Positions 19,216 to 28,374 of a DNA stretch of 64,000 bases are shown piece by piece (positions within the stretch are counted from its first letter, which is position 1; each line of letters begins with the position of its first letter). This DNA comes from Polaromonas jejuensis NBRC 106434 (GTDB lineage: Bacteria; Pseudomonadota; Gammaproteobacteria; Burkholderiales; Burkholderiaceae_C). The notes below the pieces were generated by a model, which was given only the letters and a program-made list of their open reading frames with translations, was not told the origin of the DNA and did not search any database. The position numbers and the translations under genes were made by a program. The stretch is from the NCBI RefSeq assembly GCF_001598235.1, contig NZ_BCYO01000017.1:32876-96875 (forward strand), read 5' to 3'.

Positions 19216-21344
19216 AGCTCAAGCGCGTGAGATTTTCCCCGTGGCGTGGCATCAGCTGGGCCAGCCGGCGCTGGTCTTTGTGGGCCTTGCTGGTGGCGCT
19301 GGTCGTGGCCCTGCTGGGGACCCTGATCTGGCTGAGCGGACGCTACGAATCCAGCATGGTGCAAAGCCGGCTGGAGCATGATGCGGCGGAAGCCGTGGCC
19401 GACATCCGTTCGGGGCTGACCCGCAACCTGCATACGTTTCAGGCCCTGCACGCGTTTGAACAGACGCCCGACGCCTGGCGTGCGCGGGCGGCCGATCTGC
19501 TGCGCGAAAACCGTGAAATCATGCGGCTGGAGTGGCGCAACCAGGCGCTGCAGGTGCTGGGGGCGGTCGAGACGCCGTACCGCTTCTCGGTGTTCGAACG
19601 GCTGGGGCGCGGCAGCATGGAGGCTGATGTCAGCCTGACCTGCTCGACGGCCAGCCGTCTGAGCGGCCCGACCTATTCCACCAGCTACTTCCTGCCGCAA
19701 CCGGATGGCATGGGCATGGAAGTTCTGGACATGTGCATGCCCCTGGTGCTGGCCGGCCGCGTGACCGGCTACATCGTGGCGACCTATTCGCTGCAGGACA
19801 TCCTGGGCGAACTGGTGGGCAAGCAGCTGGTGCGAGGTGTGGGCCTGTCGTTCACGGAGGCCGATGGCACGCGTCTGGCGCTGCTCGGCGTGCCTTCGCG
19901 CGGCAGCCGGATTTATGTCGCGCAGCAACTGCTGGACCTGTCGGGCAACACGCTGGTCGTCCGCATGGAGCGCCGGCTCGGGACGCCGGCCCTGTTCCCC
20001 AATATCCTGACGGCGCTGGTCACGGCCATGTCACTGACTTTGCTGGCCGTGCTTTTTTTGCTGGCCCGCGACATGCGGCGGCGCCAGAAGGTGGAGCACG
20101 ACCTGGGCGAGGCCCTGGCCTTTCGCAAGGCCATGGAGGACTCGCTGCGCACGGGCCTGCGTGCGCGGGATCTGGAGGGACGTATCACCTATGTCAATCC
20201 GGCCTTTTGCCAGATGGTGGGGGTGGAGGCCAAGGATTTGCTCAACCAGAGCTTCCCCTCGCCCTATTGGCCCCCGGAACTGGCGGACATGTACCAGCAG
20301 CGCCAGCAAGTTCGCCTGTCGGGTAAAAATCTGCCGCAGGAGAGCCATGAGTCGGTGTTCATGCGGCGCGACGGCACGCGGTTCCCGGTGCTCATCATGG
20401 AGGCGCCGCTGATCAACGCCGTGGGCAAGCACACCGGCTGGATGAGTGCCATTCTCGATGTGAGTGAGCAGCGCCGCATTGAGGAGCTCTCCCGCGCCAG
20501 CCAGGACCGCCTGCAGGCCACGGCGCGGCTGGCCATGGTCGGTGAAATGGCCTCGCTGCTCAGCCATGAGCTGAACCAGCCGCTGGCCGCCATTTCGAGC
20601 TATGCGACCGGCTCGCTCAATCTCCTGCAGGAAGGTGCAACCGCCCCCATGGCGACGTCTTTCCGGGGCGGCCCGGGCGCGGACCATCCGGAGCCGCCGC
20701 TGTCCGAAGAACTGCAGCTGGCCATGCGCCGCATTGCCGAGCAGGCCGAGCGTGCCGGCAAGGTCATCAAAAGCGTGCACGACTTTGTGCGGCGGCGCGA
20801 TCAGGTGCGCGAGGCGGTGGCGCCGCGTGCCCTGCTCGACGCGGTGATGCCGCTGGTCAGCCTGCAGGCCCGCAAGCTGGGGGTGCGCGTGGCGATCGAG
20901 GTGGATGCGGCCTGCGCGCCGGTGCGGTGCGACCGCACCATGGTCGAGCAGGTGCTGCTCAACCTGTCGCGCAACGGCATGCAGGCCATGCAGGGCGCGC
21001 AGGAAGCGCCGGCGGCACAGACGCCTGCGGCCCTGCACGAGAAAGTGCTGACGCTGCGCATTCGCCCGGCGGCCTCCAGGGCGCAAAGCCGCTGGGTGGA
21101 GTTTTCGGTGACGGACTGCGGCGAGGGGATTTCGGAGCAGGTCGCCAAGCAGCTTTTCACCCCCTTTTTCACGACCAAGGAAGAGGGCATGGGCCTGGGC
21201 CTGAGCCTGTGCCGCACCGTGATCGAGCAGCACGGCGGTTTCCTCGGATTTGAGCCCGCGCAGCCGCAAGGTACCATTTTCACTTTTACCCTGCCGGTGG
21301 CGTTGGCGCAGACGACTGACGCCGCCGCGCCGAACGCCTCCTAG
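19212..21344 (+). CDS. PAS-containing sensor histidine kinase (DctS/FixL-like)
   Basis: A 710-residue membrane kinase. Two spans (about residues 22-42 and 266-285) enclose a periplasmic sensor domain of about 220 residues. A PAS domain (about 308-420) and the kinase core follow. The phospho-acceptor is His452 in LLSHELNQPLAAISSYATG, the N box has LLNLSRNGMQAM, and the G boxes include DCGEG and GMGLGLSL. Architecture and the FixJ-type partner resemble DctS-DctR of C4-dicarboxylate sensing, but no dctPQM genes are in the window, so the ligand is open. It starts with GTG and overlaps nit1. Confidence 0.85.
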   Translation: MKLKRVRFSPWRGISWASRRWSLWALLVALVVALLGTLIWLSGRYESSMVQSRLEHDAAEAVADIRSGLTRNLHTFQALHAFEQTPDAWRARAADLLRENREIMRLEWRNQALQVLGAVETPYRFSVFERLGRGSMEADVSLTCSTASRLSGPTYSTSYFLPQPDGMGMEVLDMCMPLVLAGRVTGYIVATYSLQDILGELVGKQLVRGVGLSFTEADGTRLALLGVPSRGSRIYVAQQLLDLSGNTLVVRMERRLGTPALFPNILTALVTAMSLTLLAVLFLLARDMRRRQKVEHDLGEALAFRKAMEDSLRTGLRARDLEGRITYVNPAFCQMVGVEAKDLLNQSFPSPYWPPELADMYQQRQQVRLSGKNLPQESHESVFMRRDGTRFPVLIMEAPLINAVGKHTGWMSAILDVSEQRRIEELSRASQDRLQATARLAMVGEMASLLSHELNQPLAAISSYATGSLNLLQEGATAPMATSFRGGPGADHPEPPLSEELQLAMRRIAEQAERAGKVIKSVHDFVRRRDQVREAVAPRALLDAVMPLVSLQARKLGVRVAIEVDAACAPVRCDRTMVEQVLLNLSRNGMQAMQGAQEAPAAQTPAALHEKVLTLRIRPAASRAQSRWVEFSVTDCGEGISEQVAKQLFTPFFTTKEEGMGLGLSLCRTVIEQHGGFLGFEPAQPQGTIFTFTLPVALAQTTDAAAPNAS

Positions 21345-21364
21345 GCCACCTGGAAAACCTGACC

Positions 21365-21991
21365 ATGGAACCCATTCACAACGCCACGGTTTACATCGTC
21401 GATGACGACGCCGGCGTGCGCGATGCGCTTGCCTGGCTGCTGCGTTCGCGGCGCCTGCTGAGCGAGACCTTTGACTCCGCCGAAGCCTTCGATGCCCGGG
21501 TGTCGCAGCAGTTCAAGGTCGAGGCCCCGTCCTGCGTGTTGCTCGATGTGCGCATGGCGGGCCTCAGCGGCCTGGCCATGTTTGAAAAGCTGATTGCCTA
21601 TGGCCTGCTGCCGACCCTGCCGGTGATCTTTTTGACCGGCCATGCCGATGTGCCCACCGCAGTGGCCAGCGTCAAGCGCGGCGCCTTCGATTTCTGTGAA
21701 AAACCGTTTTCAGACAACGCGCTGGTGGACCGGGTGGTGCTGGCGCTCCAGCATTCCGCGGCCGCGCTGGCCGAGCACAGCCAATCCATCGGCCTGCAGG
21801 CGCGGCTGGACGGCCTGACCGATCGCGAGCGCGACGTGATGCGCCTGGTCGTGGAGGGGTTGCCCAACAAGCTGGTCGCCGACGAGCTGGATATCAGCGT
21901 CCGGACGGTGGAGGTTCACCGGGCCCGCGTTTTTGACAAGATGGGGGTCAAGTCGGCGGTGGAGCTGGCTAATATGCTACGAAATTTGTAG
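21365..21991 (+). CDS. FixJ/NarL-family response regulator (DctR-like)
   Basis: A 208-residue two-domain regulator. The receiver domain has Asp13-Asp15, phospho-acceptor Asp61 (LLDVRM), Thr91 and Lys113. The C-terminal LuxR-type helix-turn-helix has LTDRERDVMRLVVEGLPNK and ISVRTVEVHR. It lies 20 bp downstream of the kinase gene and is surely its partner. Its last codons and stop are encoded by a head-only copy of the dispersed repeat. Confidence 0.9.
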   Translation: MEPIHNATVYIVDDDAGVRDALAWLLRSRRLLSETFDSAEAFDARVSQQFKVEAPSCVLLDVRMAGLSGLAMFEKLIAYGLLPTLPVIFLTGHADVPTAVASVKRGAFDFCEKPFSDNALVDRVVLALQHSAAALAEHSQSIGLQARLDGLTDRERDVMRLVVEGLPNKLVADELDISVRTVEVHRARVFDKMGVKSAVELANMLRNL

Positions 21992-21996
21992 CTATC
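21974..21996 (+). repeat. Dispersed repeat, head-only copy
   Basis: GCTACGAAATTTGTAGCT matches the palindromic head of the copy in dprA (GCTACGGTATTTGTAGCT). The tail is not recognisable. It contains the stop codon of the response regulator. Confidence 0.5.
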
Positions 21997-22147
21997 GGGT
22001 TTTGTTTTTCTCGGCTTCCAGGGGCGGCGCGGGGTGCGCTGAATCGTCTTTCAGCTCGCCATGCCGACGGCCCGAAAACATCGTCCACCACACAATGAAT
22101 ACCAGCAGCAGCAACGCCCCCAGGGCTTCGAGAAAAAGTAGGGCCAT
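21992..22147 (-). CDS. Small single-span membrane protein, 51 residues
   Basis: A short minus-strand gene with a clear ribosome-binding site (AAGGAA, a few bases before ATG) and one hydrophobic helix (ALLFLEALGALLLLVFIVWW). A basic then acidic, Pro-rich cytoplasmic tail follows. It occupies the gap between the response regulator and mltA and is divergent from mltA. I recall similar small proteins in Comamonadaceae genomes, but no function is known to me. The Shine-Dalgarno match and protein-like composition make it more than a chance frame. Confidence 0.6.
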   Translation of the reverse strand: MALLFLEALGALLLLVFIVWWTMFSGRRHGELKDDSAHPAPPLEAEKNKTR

Positions 22148-22178
22148 GACATTTCCTTGGATTGCAGATACCGCTTCG

Positions 22179-23342
22179 ATGCGCTCAGGGCGGTCAATAC
22201 GGTTGGCGTCAATTATCGCCATCGTGGCGCTGCTCGCCGCCTGCGTGGGCACGCCCCTGCCGCCCATGGCGCCATTGCCGCCCGGTGCTGACGCGGAGCC
22301 CACGGCAACAGGCCAGCGCCCGGGCGATGCGGGGCCATTGCCCGCGCCCTTGCTGAAGGCCAAAAGCCGCTGGGTTCCTGTCCGTTGGGCCGAGTTGCCG
22401 GGGTTTGAGGAGGATGCGCTGTTTGAAGCCTGGAACGCCTGGATCAAGAGTTGCGAGCGGCCAGGCCCGACCTTTGCGCCGCTGTGCGGCGAGGTCCGGC
22501 GCCTGAGCATTGCGTCCGGGGAAGAGCAGCGTACCTGGATGCTGGCCCGCCTCCAGCCCTATCGGGTCGAGGCCCTGCAGGGGAGCGCAGAGGGTCTGCT
22601 GACCAGCTATTACGAGCCGGTTTTCAAGGCCAGCCGCCAGGCGGGCGGGGCTTACGAGGTGCCGCTGTACCGCACGCCGGCCACGCTGGGCAGCCGCAAG
22701 CCGTGGTTCTCGCGGCAGGAAATCGATACCTTGCCCGAGGCGAAGGCCGCCCTCAAGGGCCGGGAAATCGCCTGGGTGGCCGACCCCATCGACGCCCTGG
22801 TGCTGCACATCCAGGGCTCGGGCCGGCTCAGCATCAGCGAGCCCGACGGCGCGCAGCGCACGGTGCGCGTCGCCTTTGCCGGCTCCAACGACCAGCCCTA
22901 CCGCAGCGTGAACCAGTGGTTGCTGGAGCAGGGCGTCAGCAAGGTCAGCCCCTGGCCTGACGCCACCAAGGCCTGGGTGGCGCAAAATCCGCAGCGCGTG
23001 CAGCAGCTGCTCTGGAGCAATCCGCGCTATATCTTCTTCCGCGAAGAGGTGCTCAGTGATTTTGATGCGGCTTTTGGCCCCAAGGGTGCGCAGGGCGTGG
23101 CGCTGACCCCGGGGCGCTCGATTGCGGTCGACCCGGGCAGCATTCCCTACGGCACCCCCGTGTGGCTGGCCTCCCGCGGCAATGCGGCCGCTCTGCAGAA
23201 GCTGGTGTTTGCGCAGGATACCGGCAGTGCCATCGTGGGGGCGGTGCGGGCCGACTATTTCGCGGGCACGGGGGCCGAGGCCGGCGAGATGGCGTCGCGC
23301 GTCAACCAGCCGCTGCGGCTCTGGGTGCTCTGGCCCAAGTAA
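22179..23342 (+). CDS. mltA: Membrane-bound lytic murein transglycosylase A
   Basis: A 387-residue lipoprotein that cleaves peptidoglycan between MurNAc and GlcNAc to give anhydro-muropeptides. The signal peptide ends in L-L-A-A-C (Cys22). The MltA domain has TSYYEPVFKAS, and the C-terminal 3D domain (GSIPYGTPVWL, FAQDTGSAIVGAVRADYF) carries the catalytic aspartate region. The start was chosen at ATG 22179 because it gives a standard lipoprotein signal; ATG 22146 is possible but overlaps the start of the divergent small gene. Confidence 0.9.
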   Translation: MRSGRSIRLASIIAIVALLAACVGTPLPPMAPLPPGADAEPTATGQRPGDAGPLPAPLLKAKSRWVPVRWAELPGFEEDALFEAWNAWIKSCERPGPTFAPLCGEVRRLSIASGEEQRTWMLARLQPYRVEALQGSAEGLLTSYYEPVFKASRQAGGAYEVPLYRTPATLGSRKPWFSRQEIDTLPEAKAALKGREIAWVADPIDALVLHIQGSGRLSISEPDGAQRTVRVAFAGSNDQPYRSVNQWLLEQGVSKVSPWPDATKAWVAQNPQRVQQLLWSNPRYIFFREEVLSDFDAAFGPKGAQGVALTPGRSIAVDPGSIPYGTPVWLASRGNAAALQKLVFAQDTGSAIVGAVRADYFAGTGAEAGEMASRVNQPLRLWVLWPK

Positions 23343-23400
23343 GCGCCTCGGCCCGTGCCGCGTGCGTGACTGATGCCGTGTCACCGGTGCTTGGTGATTT

Positions 23401-23457
23401 GCTATTGAAACGATAGCTGAATACGCCCGTTCCGCAAGCGCTACAGGCCTGTTTCAG
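23401..23457 (+). repeat. Dispersed palindrome-headed repeat, intergenic copy
   Basis: GCTATTGAAACGATAGCTG is followed by CGCCC, AAGCGCTACAGGCC and GTTTCAG. It is the clearest non-coding copy, between the convergent mltA and lrp genes, where its hairpin could also reduce read-through. Confidence 0.75.
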
Positions 23458-23470
23458 TCATATTTCAGCC

Positions 23471-23956
23471 TCAGCGCGCGGTCCGTCTCAGGTGTTCCAG
23501 CGGCAACGCGCTGCTGGCCTTGACCTCGCCCAGCGAGAAGCTGGTATGCAGGTCTTTCACATTCGGCAGGTTGATCAGGCTTTGCAGCGCGAACTTGCTG
23601 AAGGCTTCCAGGTCCTGCGCCACCACCTGCAGCTCGAAGGTGCCGGTGCCGCTGATGTAGTGGCAGGCGATGACTTCGGGCAGCTTCTTGATGGCTTCTT
23701 CCAGCTCGCGCGTCGCGTTGCCGTTGTTGCGGTCGGCATCCAGCCGCACGAAGGCCAGCACGCCCAGGCCTATCTTGTAGCGGTTGATCTCGGCACGGTA
23801 GCCGGTGATGTAGCCGGCTTCTTCCAGCGCCCGCACGCGGCGCCAGCAGGGCGCGGCCGACAGGCCCACGCGCGAGGCCAGTTCGGCGTTGGTCAGCCGG
23901 GCTTCCAGCTGCAATTCTTTCAGGATGGCAATGTCGAACTTGTCTAGTGTTTCCAT
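23471..23956 (-). CDS. Lrp/AsnC-family transcriptional regulator
   Basis: A 161-residue regulator with an N-terminal winged helix-turn-helix (LTNAELASRVGLSAAPCWRRV) and a C-terminal RAM/AsnC ligand domain (GTGTFELQVVAQDLEAF). The frame continues upstream, but METLDKFD matches the family start and has an AAGAGA site before it. It is divergent from the fused indolepyruvate oxidoreductase gene (182 bp apart) and probably regulates it in response to an aromatic or branched amino acid. Confidence 0.88.
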   Translation of the reverse strand: METLDKFDIAILKELQLEARLTNAELASRVGLSAAPCWRRVRALEEAGYITGYRAEINRYKIGLGVLAFVRLDADRNNGNATRELEEAIKKLPEVIACHYISGTGTFELQVVAQDLEAFSKFALQSLINLPNVKDLHTSFSLGEVKASSALPLEHLRRTAR

Positions 23957-24138
23957 TTCTCTTATTTTGCGGCAAGATTCTTTCTTGAGTAGGCTTTTAT
24001 CGGGCAAAGAAAGCAAAGATTTATCCGCCCGTGACGCATACACTTTGCAGGGAGATAGCGGGCCGGCCAAAACCGGGTTTGGCCCTGTAGAGACCAGCCC
24101 GCAAGGCCGGCATTAGCCACCATCTGGAGACAACGACC

Positions 24139-27100
24139 ATGAACGCCCCGCTGCCCGATCACATCCGCAAAGCGCTGGAAACCGTCACGCTGGACGACAA
24201 ATATTCCATTGACCACGGCCGCGCCTTCATGAGCGGCGTGCAGGCGCTGGTGCGCCTGCCCATGCTGCAGCGCACGCGTGACGTCCTCGCCGGCCTGAAC
24301 ACCGCAGGTTTCATCAGCGGCTACCGCGGCTCGCCGCTGGGCGGTTACGACCAGGCCTTGTGGGCCGCCAAAAAACACCTGGCCGTACAGAACGTGGTGT
24401 TCCAGCCCGGCGTCAATGAAGAGCTGGCTGCCACCGCCGTCTGGGGCTCCCAGCAGCTCGACATCTTTCCGCAGACCAACAAGTTCGATGGCGTGTTCGG
24501 CATCTGGTACGGCAAGGGCCCGGGCGTGGACCGCTGCTCGGATGTGTTCAAGCACGCCAACATGGCGGGGACCGCCAGGCATGGCGGCGTGATCGCCATT
24601 GCCGGGGATGACCACATCTCCAAAAGCTCGACCGCGGCGCATCAGAGCGACCATATCTTCAAGGCCTGCGGCCTGCCGGTGTTTTTCCCGTCCAGCGTGC
24701 AGGACATTCTCGACATGGGCCTGCATGCCTTCGCCATGAGCCGTTTTTCCGGCGTCTGGTCGGGCATGAAAACCATCCAGGAGGTGGTGGAGTCGTCGAG
24801 CTCGGTGTCGGTGGACCCGGACCGCGTGAGCATCATCATTCCCGAGGACTTCCAGATGCCGCCCGGCGGCCTGCACATCCGCTGGCCCGACCCGCCGCTG
24901 GAGCAGGAAGCGCGCCTGATGGACTACAAATGGTATGCCGCACTGGCCTACATCCGTGCCAACAAGCTCAACCACAACGTGATCGAGGGCCCGAAAGACC
25001 GCTTCGGCATCATCGCCAGCGGCAAGGCCTTCAACGACACGCGCCAGGCGCTGATCGACCTGGGGCTGGACGAGGACACCTGCCACCAGCTGGGCATACG
25101 CCTGCACAAGGTCAACGTGGTCTGGCCGCTGGAAGCCAGCATCACGCGCGACTTTGCCCTGGGGCTGCAGGAAATCCTGGTGGTCGAGGAAAAGCGCCAG
25201 GTCATCGAATACCAGATCAAGGAAGAGCTGTACAACTGGCGCGCCGACGTGCGCCCCAATGTGCTGGGCAAGTTCGACGAGCCCGAGGGCGATGCCTCGG
25301 GCGGCGAATGGTCCATGCCCAACCCGAGCGAAAACTGGCTGCTGCGCGCCAAGGCCGATCTGACGCCGGCCATCATCGCCAAGGCCATCGCCAAGCGCCT
25401 GAAGAAGCTGGGCGTGCCCGGCGACATCATTGCGCGCATGGAGGGCCGGCTGGCCGTCATCGACGCGCGCGAGCGTGCGCTGGCCGAACTCACCGTGGAC
25501 ACTGGCGAACGCGCCCCGTGGTTTTGCAGCGGCTGCCCGCACAACACCAGCACGCGCGTGCCCGAGGGCTCGCGCGCCGTGGCGGGCATTGGCTGCCACT
25601 ACATGGCAACCTGGATGGACCGCTCCACGTCCACCTTCACCCAGATGGGCGGCGAGGGCGTGCCCTGGGTCGGCCAGTCGGCCTTCACCACCGACCAGCA
25701 CATTTTTGCCAATCTGGGCGACGGCACCTACTTCCACAGCGGCCTGCTGGCGATCCGCCAGAGCATTGCCGCCGGTGTCAACATCACCTACAAGATCCTC
25801 TACAACGACGCGGTGGCCATGACCGGCGGCCAGCAGGTCGGCGAACGGCCCGAGGGGCACTCGGTGCCGCAAATTGCCCACAGCCTGCGGGCCGAGGGCG
25901 TGGTCAAAATGGTCGTGGTCACCGACGAGCCCGAGAAGTACCACGGCCGCATGCACACCGGCCCGATCAGCCCCGCGCGTGCGGGCCACCCCGAACTGCT
26001 CGACTCGCTGCCGCCCGGCGTGACCGTGCACCACCGCGATGAACTGGACCGCATACAGCGCGAGTTCCGCGAACTCAAGGGCACGACCGCCATCATTTAC
26101 GACCAGACCTGCGCCACGGAGAAACGCCGGCGCCGCAAGCGCGGCACCCTGGCGGACCCGGAAAAGCGTGTCGTGATCAATGAACTGGTGTGTGAGGGTT
26201 GTGGCGACTGCGGGGTAGCGTCCAACTGCCTGTCGGTGGAACCGCTGGAAACCGAATTTGGCCGCAAGCGCCGCATCAACCAGAACACCTGCAACAAGGA
26301 TTTCTCCTGCGTCAAGGGCTTTTGCCCGAGCTTTGTGACCGTGGAGGGTGGCCAGCTCAAGAAGCCCAAGAAAGAGAAAAAAGGCGCACCTTCGGGCTTG
26401 CCGGAAATTCCCGAACCGGTGCTGCCGGTGGCGGAATGCGCCTGGGGCATTGTGGTCGGCGGCGTCGGCGGCACCGGTGTCATCACCATCGGCCAGTTGC
26501 TGGGCATGGCCGCCCACCTCGAAGGCAAGGGCGTGGTCACGCAGGATGCGGGTGGCCTGGCGCAAAAAGGCGGCGCCACCTGGAGCCACATCCAGATCGC
26601 CAACCGGCCCGAGGCCATCTACACCACCAAGGTGGACACGGCCAAGGCCGACCTGGTGATTGGCTGCGACCCCATCGTCACGGCCAGCAAATACACCCTC
26701 GCCGCCATGCAGCCCGGCCGCACCTATGTGGCCATGAACACGCATGGCACGCCCACGGCGGCGTTTGTGACCAACCCGGGCTGGCAATTCCCGGGCGGCA
26801 ACTGCGAAAGTGCCGTGAGTTCCGCCGTGGGCCCGGGCCTGATGGGCACGTTTGATGCCGAGCAGGTGGCCGTGCAGATGGTCGGCGATTCGATCTACAC
26901 CAACCCCCTGATGCTGGGCTTTGCCTGGCAAAAAGGCCGGGTGCCGCTGTCGCATGCCGCGCTCATGCGTGCCATCGAACTCAACGGCGTGCAGGTCGAC
27001 AACAACAAGGCGGCCTTCGAGTGGGGCCGTCGCTGCGCCCACGACCTGGCCTCGGTCCAGGCCCTGTTCAAGGCGGCCCAGGTGATCGAGTTCATGAAGA

Positions 27101-27759
27101 AGCCCTCACTGGACGAGATGCTGAGCAAGCGTGTGGATTTTCTGACCGCCTACCAGAACGCGGCCTATGCGCAGACCTACCAGGCGTTTGTGACCAGGGT
27201 GCGTGCGGCAGAGGCGCCGCTGGGCAAAACCACGCTGACCGAGGCGGTCACCCGCTATCTCTTCAAATTGATGGCCTACAAGGACGAGTATGAGGTCGCG
27301 CGGCTGCACGCCGACAGCGGCTTTGTCGAAAAGGTCAACGCCATGTTCGAAGGCGACTTCAAGCTCAACTACCACCTGGCACCGCCACTGATTGCCGCCA
27401 AAAACGACAAGGGCGAACTGCAAAAGCAGAAATTCGGCCCCTGGATGCTGACCGGCTTCAAGCTGCTGGCCCGCCTCAAGGGTTTGCGCGGCACGCCGCT
27501 GGATGTGTTTGGCCGGACCGAGGAGCGCAGGATGGAACGCGCGCTGATCGATGAGTACAAGGCCAGTATTGAAGAGGTCTTGGCGGGCCTGAATGCTCAA
27601 AACCATGGCACGGCCCTGGAAATCGCCCGGATTCCCGAGCTGATCAAGGGCTATGGCCATGTCAAGGCCCGGCATCTGGCCACGGCGCGCCCGCAATGGG
27701 CGGCGCTGATGCAGTCCTTCCGGCATCCGGAACCCGTGTCGCAACAGCACGCCGCCTGA
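24139..27759 (+). CDS. Fused indolepyruvate ferredoxin oxidoreductase (IorAB-type)
   Basis: A 1206-residue single-chain 2-oxoacid oxidoreductase that decarboxylates aryl-pyruvates from Phe, Tyr or Trp to acyl-CoA and reduces ferredoxin. In order it has a pyrimidine-binding domain (SPLGGYD near residue 65), a thiamine-diphosphate domain (GDGTYFHSG), a ferredoxin-like domain with Cys clusters at about residues 685-729 (CEGCGDCG, CVKGFCPSF), and the gamma-type domain (GGVGGTGVITIGQLLGMAA, about 771 on). Archaeal enzymes split these over two subunits. It is divergent from the Lrp regulator. An open frame of 1026 codons on its antisense strand is a composition artefact. Confidence 0.9.
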   Translation: MNAPLPDHIRKALETVTLDDKYSIDHGRAFMSGVQALVRLPMLQRTRDVLAGLNTAGFISGYRGSPLGGYDQALWAAKKHLAVQNVVFQPGVNEELAATAVWGSQQLDIFPQTNKFDGVFGIWYGKGPGVDRCSDVFKHANMAGTARHGGVIAIAGDDHISKSSTAAHQSDHIFKACGLPVFFPSSVQDILDMGLHAFAMSRFSGVWSGMKTIQEVVESSSSVSVDPDRVSIIIPEDFQMPPGGLHIRWPDPPLEQEARLMDYKWYAALAYIRANKLNHNVIEGPKDRFGIIASGKAFNDTRQALIDLGLDEDTCHQLGIRLHKVNVVWPLEASITRDFALGLQEILVVEEKRQVIEYQIKEELYNWRADVRPNVLGKFDEPEGDASGGEWSMPNPSENWLLRAKADLTPAIIAKAIAKRLKKLGVPGDIIARMEGRLAVIDARERALAELTVDTGERAPWFCSGCPHNTSTRVPEGSRAVAGIGCHYMATWMDRSTSTFTQMGGEGVPWVGQSAFTTDQHIFANLGDGTYFHSGLLAIRQSIAAGVNITYKILYNDAVAMTGGQQVGERPEGHSVPQIAHSLRAEGVVKMVVVTDEPEKYHGRMHTGPISPARAGHPELLDSLPPGVTVHHRDELDRIQREFRELKGTTAIIYDQTCATEKRRRRKRGTLADPEKRVVINELVCEGCGDCGVASNCLSVEPLETEFGRKRRINQNTCNKDFSCVKGFCPSFVTVEGGQLKKPKKEKKGAPSGLPEIPEPVLPVAECAWGIVVGGVGGTGVITIGQLLGMAAHLEGKGVVTQDAGGLAQKGGATWSHIQIANRPEAIYTTKVDTAKADLVIGCDPIVTASKYTLAAMQPGRTYVAMNTHGTPTAAFVTNPGWQFPGGNCESAVSSAVGPGLMGTFDAEQVAVQMVGDSIYTNPLMLGFAWQKGRVPLSHAALMRAIELNGVQVDNNKAAFEWGRRCAHDLASVQALFKAAQVIEFMKKPSLDEMLSKRVDFLTAYQNAAYAQTYQAFVTRVRAAEAPLGKTTLTEAVTRYLFKLMAYKDEYEVARLHADSGFVEKVNAMFEGDFKLNYHLAPPLIAAKNDKGELQKQKFGPWMLTGFKLLARLKGLRGTPLDVFGRTEERRMERALIDEYKASIEEVLAGLNAQNHGTALEIARIPELIKGYGHVKARHLATARPQWAALMQSFRHPEPVSQQHAA

Positions 27760-27953
27760 AGCCCGGTGTGCGGACGGCGGGTCCGCCACCGTGGCTTCCC
27801 GGGGGACCGGCGGGCAAGCCGCTGCGCAAATACCCCCGAGACGCGCCTGTGATGGCTAGGTGACACGGCCAGCCCATACAATCATGGTCTCTGTGCGCTG
27901 GCTGCATTGGCCGGAGCGCGTGTCTGTGTCTTTATACCGTTGTGGAGTTAGCC

Positions 27954-28295
27954 GTGTTCATTTCTTCTGCTTTTGCCCAAACCGCTCCCGCAGCTGCCGC
28001 TGGTGGCGACATGATGTCCTCACTGACCGGCATGCTCCCTCTGGTGCTGATGTTTGTGGTGCTGTATTTCGTGATGATCCGCCCACAGATGAAGAAGCAG
28101 AAAGAGCACCGCGCCATGATTGAAGCCCTAGCCAAGGGTGACGAAGTCGCCACCGCTGGCGGCCTGCTCGGCAAGGTGACCAAGCTGGGCGAGGCTTACC
28201 TGACCCTCGAACTCGCGCCTGGCGTTGAAGTGCAGCTGCAGCGCAGCGCCATCGTTCAGGTGCTGCCCAAGGGCGCCATCAATAGCGCCAAGTAA
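27954..28295 (+). CDS. yajC: Preprotein translocase accessory protein YajC
   Basis: A 113-residue single-span membrane protein that joins SecD and SecF to the SecYEG channel. The hydrophobic segment LPLVLMFVVLYFVMIRPQMKKQKEH is the family hallmark, followed by a small beta domain (GDEVATAGGLLGKV). The start was placed at the GTG with GGAG six bases upstream; another in-frame GTG lies 12 bases earlier, overlapping that site. It is 79 bp upstream of secD in the usual yajC-secD-secF order. Confidence 0.93.
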   Translation: MFISSAFAQTAPAAAAGGDMMSSLTGMLPLVLMFVVLYFVMIRPQMKKQKEHRAMIEALAKGDEVATAGGLLGKVTKLGEAYLTLELAPGVEVQLQRSAIVQVLPKGAINSAK

Positions 28296-28322
28296 GCAAG
28301 GCGCCCCATTAATGGTCCGCTG

Positions 28323-28346
28323 AGGCCGGTTTAAGGCCTCTTTCTG
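28323..28346 (+). terminator. Weak hairpin between yajC and secD
   Basis: GAGGCC-GGTTTAA-GGCCTC forms a six-pair stem followed by TTTCTG. The stem is short and the T run broken, so it is at best an attenuator setting the yajC to secD ratio. Confidence 0.3.
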
Positions 28347-28374
28347 TCCCTCCGTCCACCAGAACAGCCCACTC

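Noticed and set aside
23962..27042. Open frame of 1026 codons on the strand opposite the indolepyruvate oxidoreductase gene
   Set aside because: It mirrors a long GC-rich gene whose third-position bias keeps the antisense frame open. The His/Gly/Ala-rich translation has no family resemblance.
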